From Pandoraea communis (GTDB lineage Bacteria > Pseudomonadota > Gammaproteobacteria > Burkholderiales > Burkholderiaceae), in assembly GCF_902459745.1 (NCBI RefSeq), contig NZ_CABPSJ010000002.1:806001-870000 (forward strand): 64,000 nucleotides of DNA, written 5' to 3'. Numbering within the stretch: position 1 is the stretch's first letter; every line of letters begins with the position of its first letter. Shown here piece by piece: positions 49,583 to 57,621 of this stretch. The notes beneath the pieces were generated by a model. The model was not told the DNA's origin. It searched no databases and saw only the letters and a program-made list of their open reading frames with translations. The position numbers were made by a program, and so were the translations under genes.

Positions 49583-50380
49583 TCAGTGGAATTGGGCAGA
49601 CAGTTCTTCGCTGACCCAGACCTTCGCGTCGATATTGCCGACACGAGAGAGTTGAAGTTGGTACTGGTAGCGATCGGGGCGATACAGGCCTTGCAACAGT
49701 TGCACGGGACGCTCGGACACGTCGCGCACGAGGCGCGTGACCGCCAGCAACGCAGAGCCGACGGCAATGTCGAGATGGCGTGCCACCACGGCATCGGCCA
49801 GGCGAGCGGAAATGGTTTGCGTCGCGCCGCCGAGTTCGACACCGGCTTCTTCGAGCAGCATCAGCAGCGGCTTGCGCTCAAGTTCTTCGCGATTGATCTC
49901 GGCGATCCCCTGGGGCACATGTGTTGTGATGTACGACAAGGGGCCAGCCTGCGTGCTGCGTACGCGGACGCTTTTGTAGACCGGCGCACCGAGTTCCAGC
50001 GCCAACGCGTCGGCAACGGCATCGCTCGCACCCACGACACTCGATTCGAGCACCGAAACGCTCGTGCGCAGTCCCATGTTGACGATGTTCTCGAGCAAGC
50101 CGGTCAGATGCGCCTTCTCGCGGGAGATGCCCGGCGTCTTGCCGCCGGTGCGTTGCCCGGCATGCAACGGCCACGTTCCCAGTCCCGGGCGACGCACGAC
50201 GAGACCGTCGGCCACCAGCATTTCCATCGCACGGCGAATGGTGATACGCGCCACGCTGAACTGATCGGCCAGCACGTGTTCGCCCGGCACGCCGTCGCGA
50301 TCGAAACGTCCCTCCTGCAACTGCTCGCGTAGCACGAGATAGATCTGGTGGTACTTCGGAAGCGGTAGTGAGGTATCCAT
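49583..50380 (-). CDS. GntR-family transcriptional regulator with UTRA domain
   Basis: A 265-residue HutC-type regulator. The N-terminal winged helix includes PGEHVLADQFSVARITIRRAMEML near residues 32-55, with LVVRRPGLGTW as the wing. A UTRA effector domain follows (from about residue 95, including YKSVRVRSTQAGPLSYITTHVP). It is the first gene of the catabolic operon, so it probably represses its own transcription and that of the transporter and enzymes, and the pathway substrate or an intermediate should be the inducer. Two matched palindromic repeats lie upstream. Confidence 0.92.
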   Translation of the reverse strand: MDTSLPLPKYHQIYLVLREQLQEGRFDRDGVPGEHVLADQFSVARITIRRAMEMLVADGLVVRRPGLGTWPLHAGQRTGGKTPGISREKAHLTGLLENIVNMGLRTSVSVLESSVVGASDAVADALALELGAPVYKSVRVRSTQAGPLSYITTHVPQGIAEINREELERKPLLMLLEEAGVELGGATQTISARLADAVVARHLDIAVGSALLAVTRLVRDVSERPVQLLQGLYRPDRYQYQLQLSRVGNIDAKVWVSEELSAQFH

Positions 50381-50410
50381 GCGGCGATTCTGGAAGTGTC
50401 ATAATGTCCG

Positions 50411-50452
50411 GTCAATAGAACAAAGCGACAGACAAAATGTTCTATCGGGAAA
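50411..50452. promoter_or_regulatory. Putative GntR operator, proximal copy of a 42-bp repeat
   Basis: The arms ATAGAACA (50415-50422) and TGTTCTAT (50438-50445) form an 8-bp inverted repeat with a 15-base spacer. The repeat lies 31-72 bases upstream of the GntR start codon. Flanks GTCA and CGGGAAA are shared with the second copy at 50609. Confidence 0.6.
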
Positions 50453-50608
50453 ACACCTAAGGCATTCGGCATTACCGGAAGGCGGCCCGCAAACGCAGGC
50501 GCCGCAAGGGTTTCCAGGTTGCGGCGCAGCATGCTTCAAGGCTGCGCCGCAATCGTTTTCAGAAGCGGCCACGAGTTCGTGGGTGGCGCACCGATGAAGA
50601 TTTCTAGC

Positions 50609-50650
50609 GTCAATGGAACAAATGGCGAGCGCAGTTGTTCTATCGGGAAA
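50609..50650. promoter_or_regulatory. Putative GntR operator, distal copy of a 42-bp repeat
   Basis: Arms ATGGAACA (50613-50620) and TGTTCTAT (50636-50643) with the same 15-base spacer. It starts 198 bases from the first copy and overlaps the last codons and stop of the LysR gene. About 32 of 42 positions match the first copy, with the differences mostly in the spacer. Confidence 0.55.
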
Positions 50651-51539
50651 TTCCCGAGCCGCGAGCCTCTTCCAGAATCCATTTCGAAAATGCCTGAACC
50701 GGCCTCTCACTCAATTCAATCGGCTCGGGAAGCACAAGGCAAAAGTTCTTGGTGAGCACCTTGCCGTCTGGCCAGGGCGCGACCAATCGGCCTTGCTCAA
50801 GCTCGGCGCCGATGTACAGACGCGGCACCAACGCCACCCCCAAACCGGCTAGTGCGGCTTCTATCAGCATGACGTGGAGATCGTAACGCGCGCCCACCGC
50901 CGGGTTGGTAAGCACGATGCCTGACGCTTGCGCATACCTCTGCCAGGCATCCGGATTCTGCCTTCTGTGAAGCAGTGGCAACGCATCGAGCGATGTGTTT
51001 GCACCGGCATCGGCAAGGAGCGCCGGGCTACAAACCGGCACAAGAATCTCTTCCAGCAGGCGATGCAGATGCATCCCCGCCCATGCGGGATGTTCAAAAT
51101 GGATGGCCGCGTCGAAACCGCTCCCCGCGAGAAGGAAAGGGTCCATACGTTCCGCGATATGCACGGTAATGTTCGGATACTCGCGCTGAAAGCGCTTCAG
51201 CCGGGGAATGAGCCAACGGGTAGCGAAGGTGGGACTGGCGGCAATATCGATGCTCGCCCCCTCGATGGGTTGTCCCATCAGATACAGGCTGTCCCGCTCC
51301 AGCCGGTCCAGAATCTCCCGAACCTGTACCGCGTACCGCGTGCCGTGAGGTGCGAGGCGCACCCGATTTCCCACTCGCTCGAACAGCGCAACCCCCAAGA
51401 ACGCCTCCAACCGGCCAATCTGACGACTGACTGCGCCCTCGGTGCGTGCCAACTCCTCGGCGGCGCGGGCGAAGCTGCCGTGTCGAGCCGCCGCTTCGAA
51501 TGCCAGAAGCGCTGAGTTGCTGGGAATTTTACGTGGCAT
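50640..51539 (-). CDS. LysR-family transcriptional regulator (GcvA-like)
   Basis: A 299-residue LysR regulator. The winged helix-turn-helix is at residues 5-65 (LLAFEAAARHGSFARAAEEL), followed by a periplasmic-binding-protein-like effector domain. The IPSNSALLAFEAAARHGSF start is typical of the GcvA/AmpR-like branch. It is divergent from the three-gene set beginning at 51705, with 165 bases between, the usual arrangement for a LysR activator and its target. Its 3' end overlaps the distal GntR-type repeat. Confidence 0.92.
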   Translation of the reverse strand: MPRKIPSNSALLAFEAAARHGSFARAAEELARTEGAVSRQIGRLEAFLGVALFERVGNRVRLAPHGTRYAVQVREILDRLERDSLYLMGQPIEGASIDIAASPTFATRWLIPRLKRFQREYPNITVHIAERMDPFLLAGSGFDAAIHFEHPAWAGMHLHRLLEEILVPVCSPALLADAGANTSLDALPLLHRRQNPDAWQRYAQASGIVLTNPAVGARYDLHVMLIEAALAGLGVALVPRLYIGAELEQGRLVAPWPDGKVLTKNFCLVLPEPIELSERPVQAFSKWILEEARGSGISR

Positions 51540-51704
51540 GGGGGTCTCGTCGATTCAAACGCGCTCGAGTCAGCTTGAGCAAACATCACTGAAGGCTGAC
51601 TTTAATTCGCTATAAACACTGAAAACACCAGACTACCATTACGTTACCGCACTGATGATGCATTTTTCGCAGCAAGGTGCTCATCCGGCACAGAGGACAA
51701 TCTG

Positions 51705-52250
51705 ATGATCTACACCGTGGAATGCAGCTTCGCCGACGCCCACAGCGAAGCCGAATGGAACGACTTCTACAGCCTTGAAAAGCTGCCCGCCCTGATCTCG
51801 GTCACCGGCTTTCACACATCGCAACGCTTCCGGTCGATGAGCGACGGTTGCCCCGTCTATCTCGCCATCCACACGATTGACGGCATGGAAGTGCTGACGG
51901 GAGAGGAATATCGTCAGAAAGGTGGTGGCAATTTTGCGAGGTGGCAGCAACACATCACCGACTGGCACCGAAATCTGTATAGCGATATCGGTCTTGCGCC
52001 AGCGGTCGGTGCCGATGAAATCCTCGTGCTTTGCTCAAGTGGCCCCGATCCTCTGATTCGAATGGGCCTCGCGCCGCTGGCCATGCACGCCGTTGCGTTG
52101 GAGAAGTTTCCGGAGCACCGCTGGCTCGCCGTTATTTCGCGGGCAAACGCTCCGCTTGTCGAGAGCATCGCCGATGGCCTTCATCTATACGCACCGATGA
52201 CAGAGCAACTGACAAGCCCCCGCGCTCTTTCGACAGCGTCGACGAAATAG
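51705..52250 (+). CDS. Unrecognised 181-residue protein in LysR-linked operon
   Basis: Starts MIYTVECSFADAHSEAEWND, with a pattern (short beta strand, helix, EKLPALISVTGFHTSQRF) that resembles dimeric alpha/beta-barrel proteins of the EthD type, possibly duplicated, since the second half (EILVLCSSG ... ALEKFPEHRWLAVISR) repeats the strand-helix-strand pattern. No catalytic motif is certain. It is first in a tight operon with a tautomerase-like gene seven bases later and a metallo-hydrolase gene, divergent from a LysR gene, so a role in catabolism of a small organic acid is inferred only. Confidence 0.7.
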   Translation: MIYTVECSFADAHSEAEWNDFYSLEKLPALISVTGFHTSQRFRSMSDGCPVYLAIHTIDGMEVLTGEEYRQKGGGNFARWQQHITDWHRNLYSDIGLAPAVGADEILVLCSSGPDPLIRMGLAPLAMHAVALEKFPEHRWLAVISRANAPLVESIADGLHLYAPMTEQLTSPRALSTASTK

Positions 52251-52257
52251 GTCTGCA

Positions 52258-52584
52258 ATGCCGAATGTCACATTCCATATCGAGGCGGGCAGCATGCCTT
52301 CCGGGGAGAGCCTTGCCGGGCTTTCCCGCGACTGTGTCGAGCTTTGTACGAACGTCCTCGAGGCCAAACTCGAAAACGTTCACGTCATCTATCTGGATGT
52401 TCGGCATGGACACGGCCATCCCGTCTTTGCGGAAATCCAGTATCGCCTCGAGACGTTTCGCACGCCCGCGGTAATGAATCAGTTCATGGAAGGCTTGGAA
52501 AGGGCCATTGCCCGCCGCACAGGTCTCACGGCACGCATTCGTTGTTTTGGCTATGCGGCGCCGAGCATCCACGCCCGAAATTAG
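52258..52584 (+). CDS. Tautomerase-like small protein
   Basis: A 108-residue protein beginning MPNVTFHIEAGSMPSGE. A Pro directly after the Met, followed by a beta strand and a long helix, is the pattern of the tautomerase/MIF superfamily, where Pro1 is the catalytic base. The length suggests two fused beta-alpha-beta units rather than a 60-residue 4-OT monomer. The call rests on pattern rather than clear homology. The gene lies seven bases after the preceding ORF and 18 before the metallo-hydrolase gene. Confidence 0.65.
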   Translation: MPNVTFHIEAGSMPSGESLAGLSRDCVELCTNVLEAKLENVHVIYLDVRHGHGHPVFAEIQYRLETFRTPAVMNQFMEGLERAIARRTGLTARIRCFGYAAPSIHARN

Positions 52585-52602
52585 TCGATCAGGAGAATTG
52601 TT

Positions 52603-53448
52603 GTGTCCGTTTCTGCCTTTCCGAGCCAGCAAGTTGGCGATTTCACCGTTACCGCGATCAGCGATGGCTACCTCACCGCCAGCCTCGACTTCCTCTCGAA
52701 TATCGAGGCGTCCGAAGCGTCCAGAATGCAACGTGATGCCGGGCAGACGGTGCCCGACGCCGTGCATATCAACTGCTATGTGGTACGCGGCGCGGGCCGC
52801 ACCATCCTCATCGATGGGGGGGCTGGCGGTATCAAACAATGGGGCGGCCGTCTGAAAGACAATCTGCTGCTCGCCGGTATCGAACCATCCTCGGTCGACA
52901 CGATCCTGCTCACACATGCTCATCCCGACCATGTCGGGGGACTCGTGAATGCCGCCGGACAGATTGCCTTCCCGAACGCGGAGCTGGTCGCTCATCGGCG
53001 TGAGGTCGGATTTTGGCAGGATGAGGGAAATCTCAGTCGTGCGAGCGAGCGGGCACGCGGCAACTTCCGGATAGCCCGTCAGGTGTTCGATGGCTACGGC
53101 GACAGGCTGCGGACTTTCGATGATGGGGAGGTGTTTCCCGGCATCCGCGCGATGTCATTGCCGGGGCACACCGATGGACACACGGGATACCTCGTCGAAT
53201 CTCGGGATCAAAGCTTGCTGGTTTGGGGGGATGTCGTGCATTTTCCTCACATCCAGATTGAACGCCCCGACGTATCGATTGCATTCGATCAAGACCCCAC
53301 ACGGGCAGCCACCACACGATCGAGGCTTCTGGACATGGTCAGTTCGGAGGGACTTCTGATCGCGGGCATGCATTTGGGCGAACTCGGCTTCGCGAGAATC
53401 AAGCGGACGCGGAGCGAATACGACCTGCTTTACGTGACCGAAGCCTAA
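52603..53448 (+). CDS. MBL-fold metallo-hydrolase
   Basis: A 281-residue metallo-beta-lactamase-fold hydrolase. The dinuclear metal site is seen as THAHPDHVGG near residue 104, with the further His in LPGHTDGHTGY near residue 185 and WGDVVHFP (bridging Asp) near residue 207, and a last His in GMHLGELGF near residue 262. It is of the glyoxalase II/lactonase-like group (LIDGGAGGI near residue 67). Substrate unknown; with a tautomerase-like protein upstream, a lactone or ester formed in a catabolic pathway is plausible. The start is GTG at 52603 with AGGAG upstream. Confidence 0.88.
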   Translation: MSVSAFPSQQVGDFTVTAISDGYLTASLDFLSNIEASEASRMQRDAGQTVPDAVHINCYVVRGAGRTILIDGGAGGIKQWGGRLKDNLLLAGIEPSSVDTILLTHAHPDHVGGLVNAAGQIAFPNAELVAHRREVGFWQDEGNLSRASERARGNFRIARQVFDGYGDRLRTFDDGEVFPGIRAMSLPGHTDGHTGYLVESRDQSLLVWGDVVHFPHIQIERPDVSIAFDQDPTRAATTRSRLLDMVSSEGLLIAGMHLGELGFARIKRTRSEYDLLYVTEA

Positions 53449-53662
53449 AGCGATGGTGGCGAGAGGCTGCGATCCGCCTCGAGTGTGAGAAGGTCATGTG
53501 AAAAAGCTACCGCGCGCATATTGCCGGAAGGGATCTAACCTACGCGCGGATTGAGCAATCCTGGCAAAGACGAGCCCGTCCCGGTGCCTTGCTCGTGGTT
53601 CGAGTTTCCAGAATCTCGTTTATGCACCTATCGGCGGCGGTGTCAGCTATTGACCTCACACG

Positions 53663-54079
53663 TTAGTGAAGCATCGTTACTGGAGTTGAAGTAAAGCGCC
53701 AGAGCCTGGCGAGGACTGCCCACCGATGAAAGAAACCGAGATGACTTGCGTCAAGCACCACGATATCTGCATGCACCTGCGCAGCATATTGGGCAATGGT
53801 TCGCTCGGCTGGCCCGAACACGCGCTTCCACGTATATGGAACGCCTGCATCATCGAGAATCGCCCGAGTTTGCATTAGCGCATCGCGTGCCGCTTGCTTT
53901 TCTCGTCGATGCAATGCGCCCAACGAATGAAACGCAACAGCACGGCTATGGGTCACGTCATCAAGCACTTCGATAATCTCAACGTCGGACACACATCTCT
54001 CGGTGAACATGAATGCACCGTGACGTGCGGCCTCCGTTGCGCCTTGAGTTCCGAGCACAGGAATAAGCAGTCTTAGCAC
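53663..54079 (-). CDS. Universal stress protein (UspA-like), divergent nucleotide site
   Basis: A 138-residue protein with the UspA pattern (LRLLIPVLGT at the start, ADIVVLDAS near residue 107, TPVTMLH at the end). The usual ATP-binding GxxGx9G(S/T) motif is not present; that segment reads ASHLGFFHRWAVLARLWRF. It is therefore likely a non-ATP-binding Usp. A GTG start at 54079 lies six bases after GGAGG; the ORF could extend to a GTG at 54103. No operon partner; it stands at the edge of the accessory region. Confidence 0.75.
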   Translation of the reverse strand: MLRLLIPVLGTQGATEAARHGAFMFTERCVSDVEIIEVLDDVTHSRAVAFHSLGALHRREKQAARDALMQTRAILDDAGVPYTWKRVFGPAERTIAQYAAQVHADIVVLDASHLGFFHRWAVLARLWRFTSTPVTMLH

Positions 54080-54368
54080 AATCGACCTCCGGTTACACAC
54101 CACTTAGTTTTCAACTTCATTGAAGCAAGGACAGTGCAAGGATGGCATAAACGCACGAGCGCACCCCGTAAAAAACCAATCAAAATTGGCGGTGCCGGAT
54201 GCCTGCCCAAGATGGTGATTGACTCAAAAAAAACGTAGAAATTGCACTTTCACGCCGACTATGGTTCACGTCACACCCACCAAACGGTATCCAATGCCGG
54301 TTTCCGCCAAGAGGTGCGGTGTCCCGCCCAAAACTGCGGGTTACCGATTGATTCACGGCCGTGCGCGT

Positions 54369-54689
54369 TCAAGCTGCCCTGCGAGTCGGCTTGAGTCCGA
54401 ACAAGCCGTTGTAGCTTGCTGGCACCCGGATCGACCCGGTGGCATCGGTGGCATGCGCAAGCGGGACGGCGCCGGCTGCGCGGAACCGCGACATGAGCCA
54501 CGAATCCGACAGGGCGACAACGCCGCTGGAGAGCCGGCTTCCTAGCTCCAGCCGCTTACCGCTCATGGCAACTGCAATATCCTTGACCAAAAACGGTACG
54601 CCAGCGACGCGGCATTGATGGCTTCGGCCGTCATCAATAACCTTATCCATTTCGCGCCTCCAGGCTACCGTCTGTGCCTTCGTGCGCAA
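54369..54689 (-). pseudogene. Amidase (amidase signature family) remnant with internal deletion
   Basis: The 106-codon frame contains two pieces of an amidase signature enzyme. The first, GVPFLVKDIAVAMSGKRLELGSR then SDSWLMSRFRAAGAV, holds the catalytic Lys region. It runs directly into VPLAHATDATGSIRVPAS ... GLFGLKPTRR, which in intact amidases lies about 60-70 residues further on, after the Ser-rich GGSSGGSA signature. That signature, with the cis-Ser and nucleophile Ser, is missing, so the product cannot be an active amidase. The real protein is about 450-500 residues; N- and C-terminal parts are also absent. The GTG/ATG start here is arbitrary. Confidence 0.75.
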
Positions 54690-54915
54690 CGTTTTTGCTA
54701 TACTCTTGCCCTCGCGTCGTATCTGAGCGCCAACGCGTTCCTATCTGTATCGCCTCCTTGCAGTAGAGAATCTGCAGCAAGGGCGACGTGAAACCGAAGG
54801 TTGCGGGGTGATCTGGCGTGATACGTTAGGGGTATCACAATCAGCCGGAAATCCCCGTAGAATAAGGCGATGCCCTTGATTTCAAAGGACGTCGCGCTAC
54901 TGGATAGAATCCAGT

Positions 54916-54982
54916 CTCTCCCTGTAGTTCAGTTAATAGAATGACAAGATAAATAACTGATTCTCAAGGGATTTCGAATTTG
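54916..54982 (+). other. tRNA-like remnant
   Basis: TGTAGTTCAGTTAATAGAAT at 54923-54942 closely resembles a tRNA D-arm, and TTCTCAA (54961-54967) and TTTCGAAT (54972-54979) resemble anticodon and T loops, but the stems do not pair. It is at most a decayed tRNA or attachment-site relic. Confidence 0.3.
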
Positions 54983-55001
54983 CTGTAGCAAATTTGTAGC
55001 A
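54977..55001. repeat. TGTAGCA direct repeat and overlapping hairpin
   Basis: TGTAGCA occurs at 54984-54990 and 54995-55001, 11 bases apart (one helical turn). AATTTGC / GCAAATT (54977-54994) forms a perfect 7-bp stem over the first copy. Confidence 0.45.
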
Positions 55002-55692
55002 CTTGTATACCGCTGTGATTTGTGCCGACAACCTTAAAAATGCCTTTGTTTTCTCGGGTGAAATGTTCGGTTTTTGGACGCTCAGGACCGGGAACTTGCG
55101 AGCGCTGAAGCAGCATTTTTGTCTCGGCAGTCACCATGATTATTCGGACGTTGGCCTGCTCGACGAGCGCACGATACGTATTCGAATGTGGCGCTAGATA
55201 TGCGGCTAGACGTTTGGTCGCTTCGCCCCCCCTCTCCCGCCGAACTAACTAGAGTGCCGCCCAGGCAGTGGACACTTTCAGTCAAACAAGTTAGTCAACC
55301 CAGCAATCCAATTCGCGGCCTGCCCAAGCAAATTCACCGCACATTAGCCCGGCGAGCGTTCAGGCCATACTTCGATCACGTTGCCGTGATCTGTCTGCGT
55401 GGGCACTTCCTACCGCCCGCCAATTTAGCGGACACCAGGTCTGAAAAACGTGCCAACCATTATTGGGTCAGCCACTCAAGCCGCCACACGCGTGATGTCC
55501 AGTCTGGCTGAGCAATCGACCGTCCGATCTAAGCAACGCCATTAGGTCGCTGCTAAGACCGAGTCACGTGCAGGGCCTCAACACCATTCCCGACTGAAGT
55601 GGATCATCAAATCTTTTCTACGGCTGTCTTGTTGGCTGTGCGTGAAGGTCGAATGTCGAATGACCGTTACCCCGACGCACCTACTGTCCTTA

Positions 55693-56997
55693 TCATCCAC
55701 GCCCCACAATTTCAAGCGCATCCCGGTCAGTCGTATGCGATTCCACATAACGTCGTATTAGGCTTCGATTTGAAGAAATCAAATTTGACCACCCCCCGTC
55801 CCAAGACTTATAGGCATACCAAGAATATCCGTAAACCTGCCCCGACGACATTCTGTTCATCGACCTCAAAACTGCATCCAATACCAGTTGCTCCACCGAT
55901 GTACCTTTAAGCTCCAATATCGTTCCGAGATAAATAAGCCATCGCGCAAGATGTTCATACTGAGTCCATGCACCATCCTCGCCTGTCAGTCGAATTTTCG
56001 CTTCGATAACCTCCCCGAGAGTTCGCACAATAAGCGGATCATTAATACTCTTCCCGATCGCCGAAACCGATGCGACCACATCAAAAAACGAAGTTTCTTT
56101 CTTCAAATAATCGTCGGTATATTTCGCCCCATCAAATATTACTTTTCTGATATTTCCAACAGAAGGTCCAGATCGATCTCTTGCCGCATTCATCTCAGAA
56201 CTTACGGCGCGAAAAAAATCATGAACACCCAATCCATCAAGCACCCTTATGCCATAGCAATGCGAATAATAGTCTTTGACATGACGATCAACCTTCCCTC
56301 TCGAAACCAAGAAAACATTTCCACCAATGACATGACTTCTAGAAAAACCTCGATAATCACTAAGAATCGCCTTGAGATTTGTGTCACCCAATGAATAACC
56401 AATAATTACCACTGTATTTTCATGAAGGAGCGTACTTAATTTTCTGGAAAAATACGATTCAGAATTAATAAACCTAAAATAATCATCAGACGTTACCACC
56501 ATATTGGCGGGTGAGTCGACAGATCCATGGAGGTGATACACCTTCGTCTTCGCCATGGATCTCGGTATCGGCAAACCCGGAGACAGAGAATGACATAGAT
56601 TTTCGCTGACTAAGCGCTCGACAAGCTTGTCATAGTTAGTGGTGACAATTCTTGCCGCATTTTTTTCAAGAAATTCTGAAATTACCGAATTATCACCATC
56701 CAAATCAATACTCGCAATACCTTTTGCGATCTCCCCTCTCAGGTCCACTCCTACATCGCAACACTTTATGAATATTATCTGCGCAACCTCCTCCAGGCTA
56801 AGTTGATTCTTTCCATCGACTGGAAACAAGGCATTTCTAACCCCGTCCGGATCAGGAAGCAAATCACAACAACCCTCCAACAACTCCCTCCAGCTAGGCG
56901 CCTTGTTGTTGGTTATCGCCTTAGAAAATCCAGTTCCAGTAAACAAACAGAGACTATTAGAAGCAGCCGCATACGCAATTTCAAAAAATGCACTCAC
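55693..56997 (-). CDS. SIR2-like domain protein (candidate NAD+-consuming defence effector)
   Basis: A 434-residue protein. The N-terminal SIR2-like domain shows LFTGTGFSKAI near residue 19, IVTTNYDKLVE near residue 120, VYHLHGS near residue 155 and VVIIGYSLGDTNLKA near residue 200. The Asn of TTNYD and the His of HLHG match the catalytic pair of defence SIR2 NADases such as ThsA. The C-terminal 200 residues are helical and unrecognised. The GTG at 56997 has GAGG five to six bases upstream; the frame opens at a GTG at 57009. Base composition is visibly more AT-rich than all core genes, a sign of horizontal transfer. It is divergent from the helicase gene. Confidence 0.82.
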   Translation of the reverse strand: MSAFFEIAYAAASNSLCLFTGTGFSKAITNNKAPSWRELLEGCCDLLPDPDGVRNALFPVDGKNQLSLEEVAQIIFIKCCDVGVDLRGEIAKGIASIDLDGDNSVISEFLEKNAARIVTTNYDKLVERLVSENLCHSLSPGLPIPRSMAKTKVYHLHGSVDSPANMVVTSDDYFRFINSESYFSRKLSTLLHENTVVIIGYSLGDTNLKAILSDYRGFSRSHVIGGNVFLVSRGKVDRHVKDYYSHCYGIRVLDGLGVHDFFRAVSSEMNAARDRSGPSVGNIRKVIFDGAKYTDDYLKKETSFFDVVASVSAIGKSINDPLIVRTLGEVIEAKIRLTGEDGAWTQYEHLARWLIYLGTILELKGTSVEQLVLDAVLRSMNRMSSGQVYGYSWYAYKSWDGGWSNLISSNRSLIRRYVESHTTDRDALEIVGRG

Positions 56998-57621
56998 CCC
57001 ACACCTCACTATAAATTCTTAATTTGATATAAGACAAATCCAAACAACCATACAAATCATGGCACAAATGAAAAAATTAGCCTTGATACAGCGATATGTC
57101 ATTTTCAACCCAAGGCACACCGATACCAAGTAGGAAGGGGAATCACCCTCCTTGGCCGAAGAAAACGAGCAGTCTGCGCAGGCAGAGAATGCGAAGTCCT
57201 TGGGTTCAACTTGTCCCCGTTTGGGCGATGAAGGGCAGCATGACTTCGCGCAATCAATTGCTTCAGCAATACTGACGACTATCTGGCGACCGGAATGACT
57301 GAGAAGGCCACTGCATCAGCTCGGCAAGGACAGTCGGCATGGACGCGTACCTCCTGCCCCCCACATTCTCCGGGATAGGCGCGCGGGAGCACTCGCCCCG
57401 CTCAAGGTGCCAAGCAACTACGACTAAGATTTTCGATTGATGCGAACTATATTTTAATTTATTGTTTGTAGTTCGAATAAATTTCCCAGTATGCGACTCG
57501 GAGATGTTAAATTCTGGCCCTATCGCCACCGACAGTTGGAACTATACGACGGAGACGCCATTAATCTTCGTCGGGCGACAAACCGATCGCGCCTCACCAG
57601 GGCGTGAAAAAGGGGATGCGT
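56998..57621. other. Divergent intergenic region, SIR2 gene / helicase gene
   Basis: About 620 bases between the two defence-type genes. The part next to the SIR2 gene (57010-57120) is AT-rich and probably holds its promoter. The centre (57120-57420) is GC-richer and may be a fragment of unrelated DNA; a minus-strand frame at 57263-57529 has no recognisable product. TTTATTGTTTGTAGTTCGAATAAA near 57458 is an AT-rich stretch that could hold the helicase promoter. Confidence 0.4.

Larger units (their letters stand above)
54690..55692. other. Gene-poor boundary region of the accessory segment
   Basis: About 1 kb without a credible gene. It contains a perfect 7-bp hairpin (ACTGGAT / ATCCAGT) at 54899-54915, a tRNA-like stretch at about 54916-54982, two TGTAGCA repeats, and scattered short frames that look degenerate. 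Sequence such as GTGGACACTTTCAG near 55268 hints at old IS3-type ends, but no transposase is recognisable. Confidence 0.5.

Noticed and set aside
54916-54990. Functional tRNA gene
   Set aside because: The D-arm-like text is striking, but acceptor, anticodon and T stems do not pair and no CCA-type end is present.
55003-55511. Short plus-strand ORFs in the 1-kb gene-poor region
   Set aside because: No recognisable product, no ribosome sites; likely chance frames in degenerate DNA.
57263-57529. 88-residue minus-strand ORF between the SIR2 and helicase genes
   Set aside because: No family resemblance, no ribosome site and a composition like non-coding sequence; kept only as part of the intergenic description.
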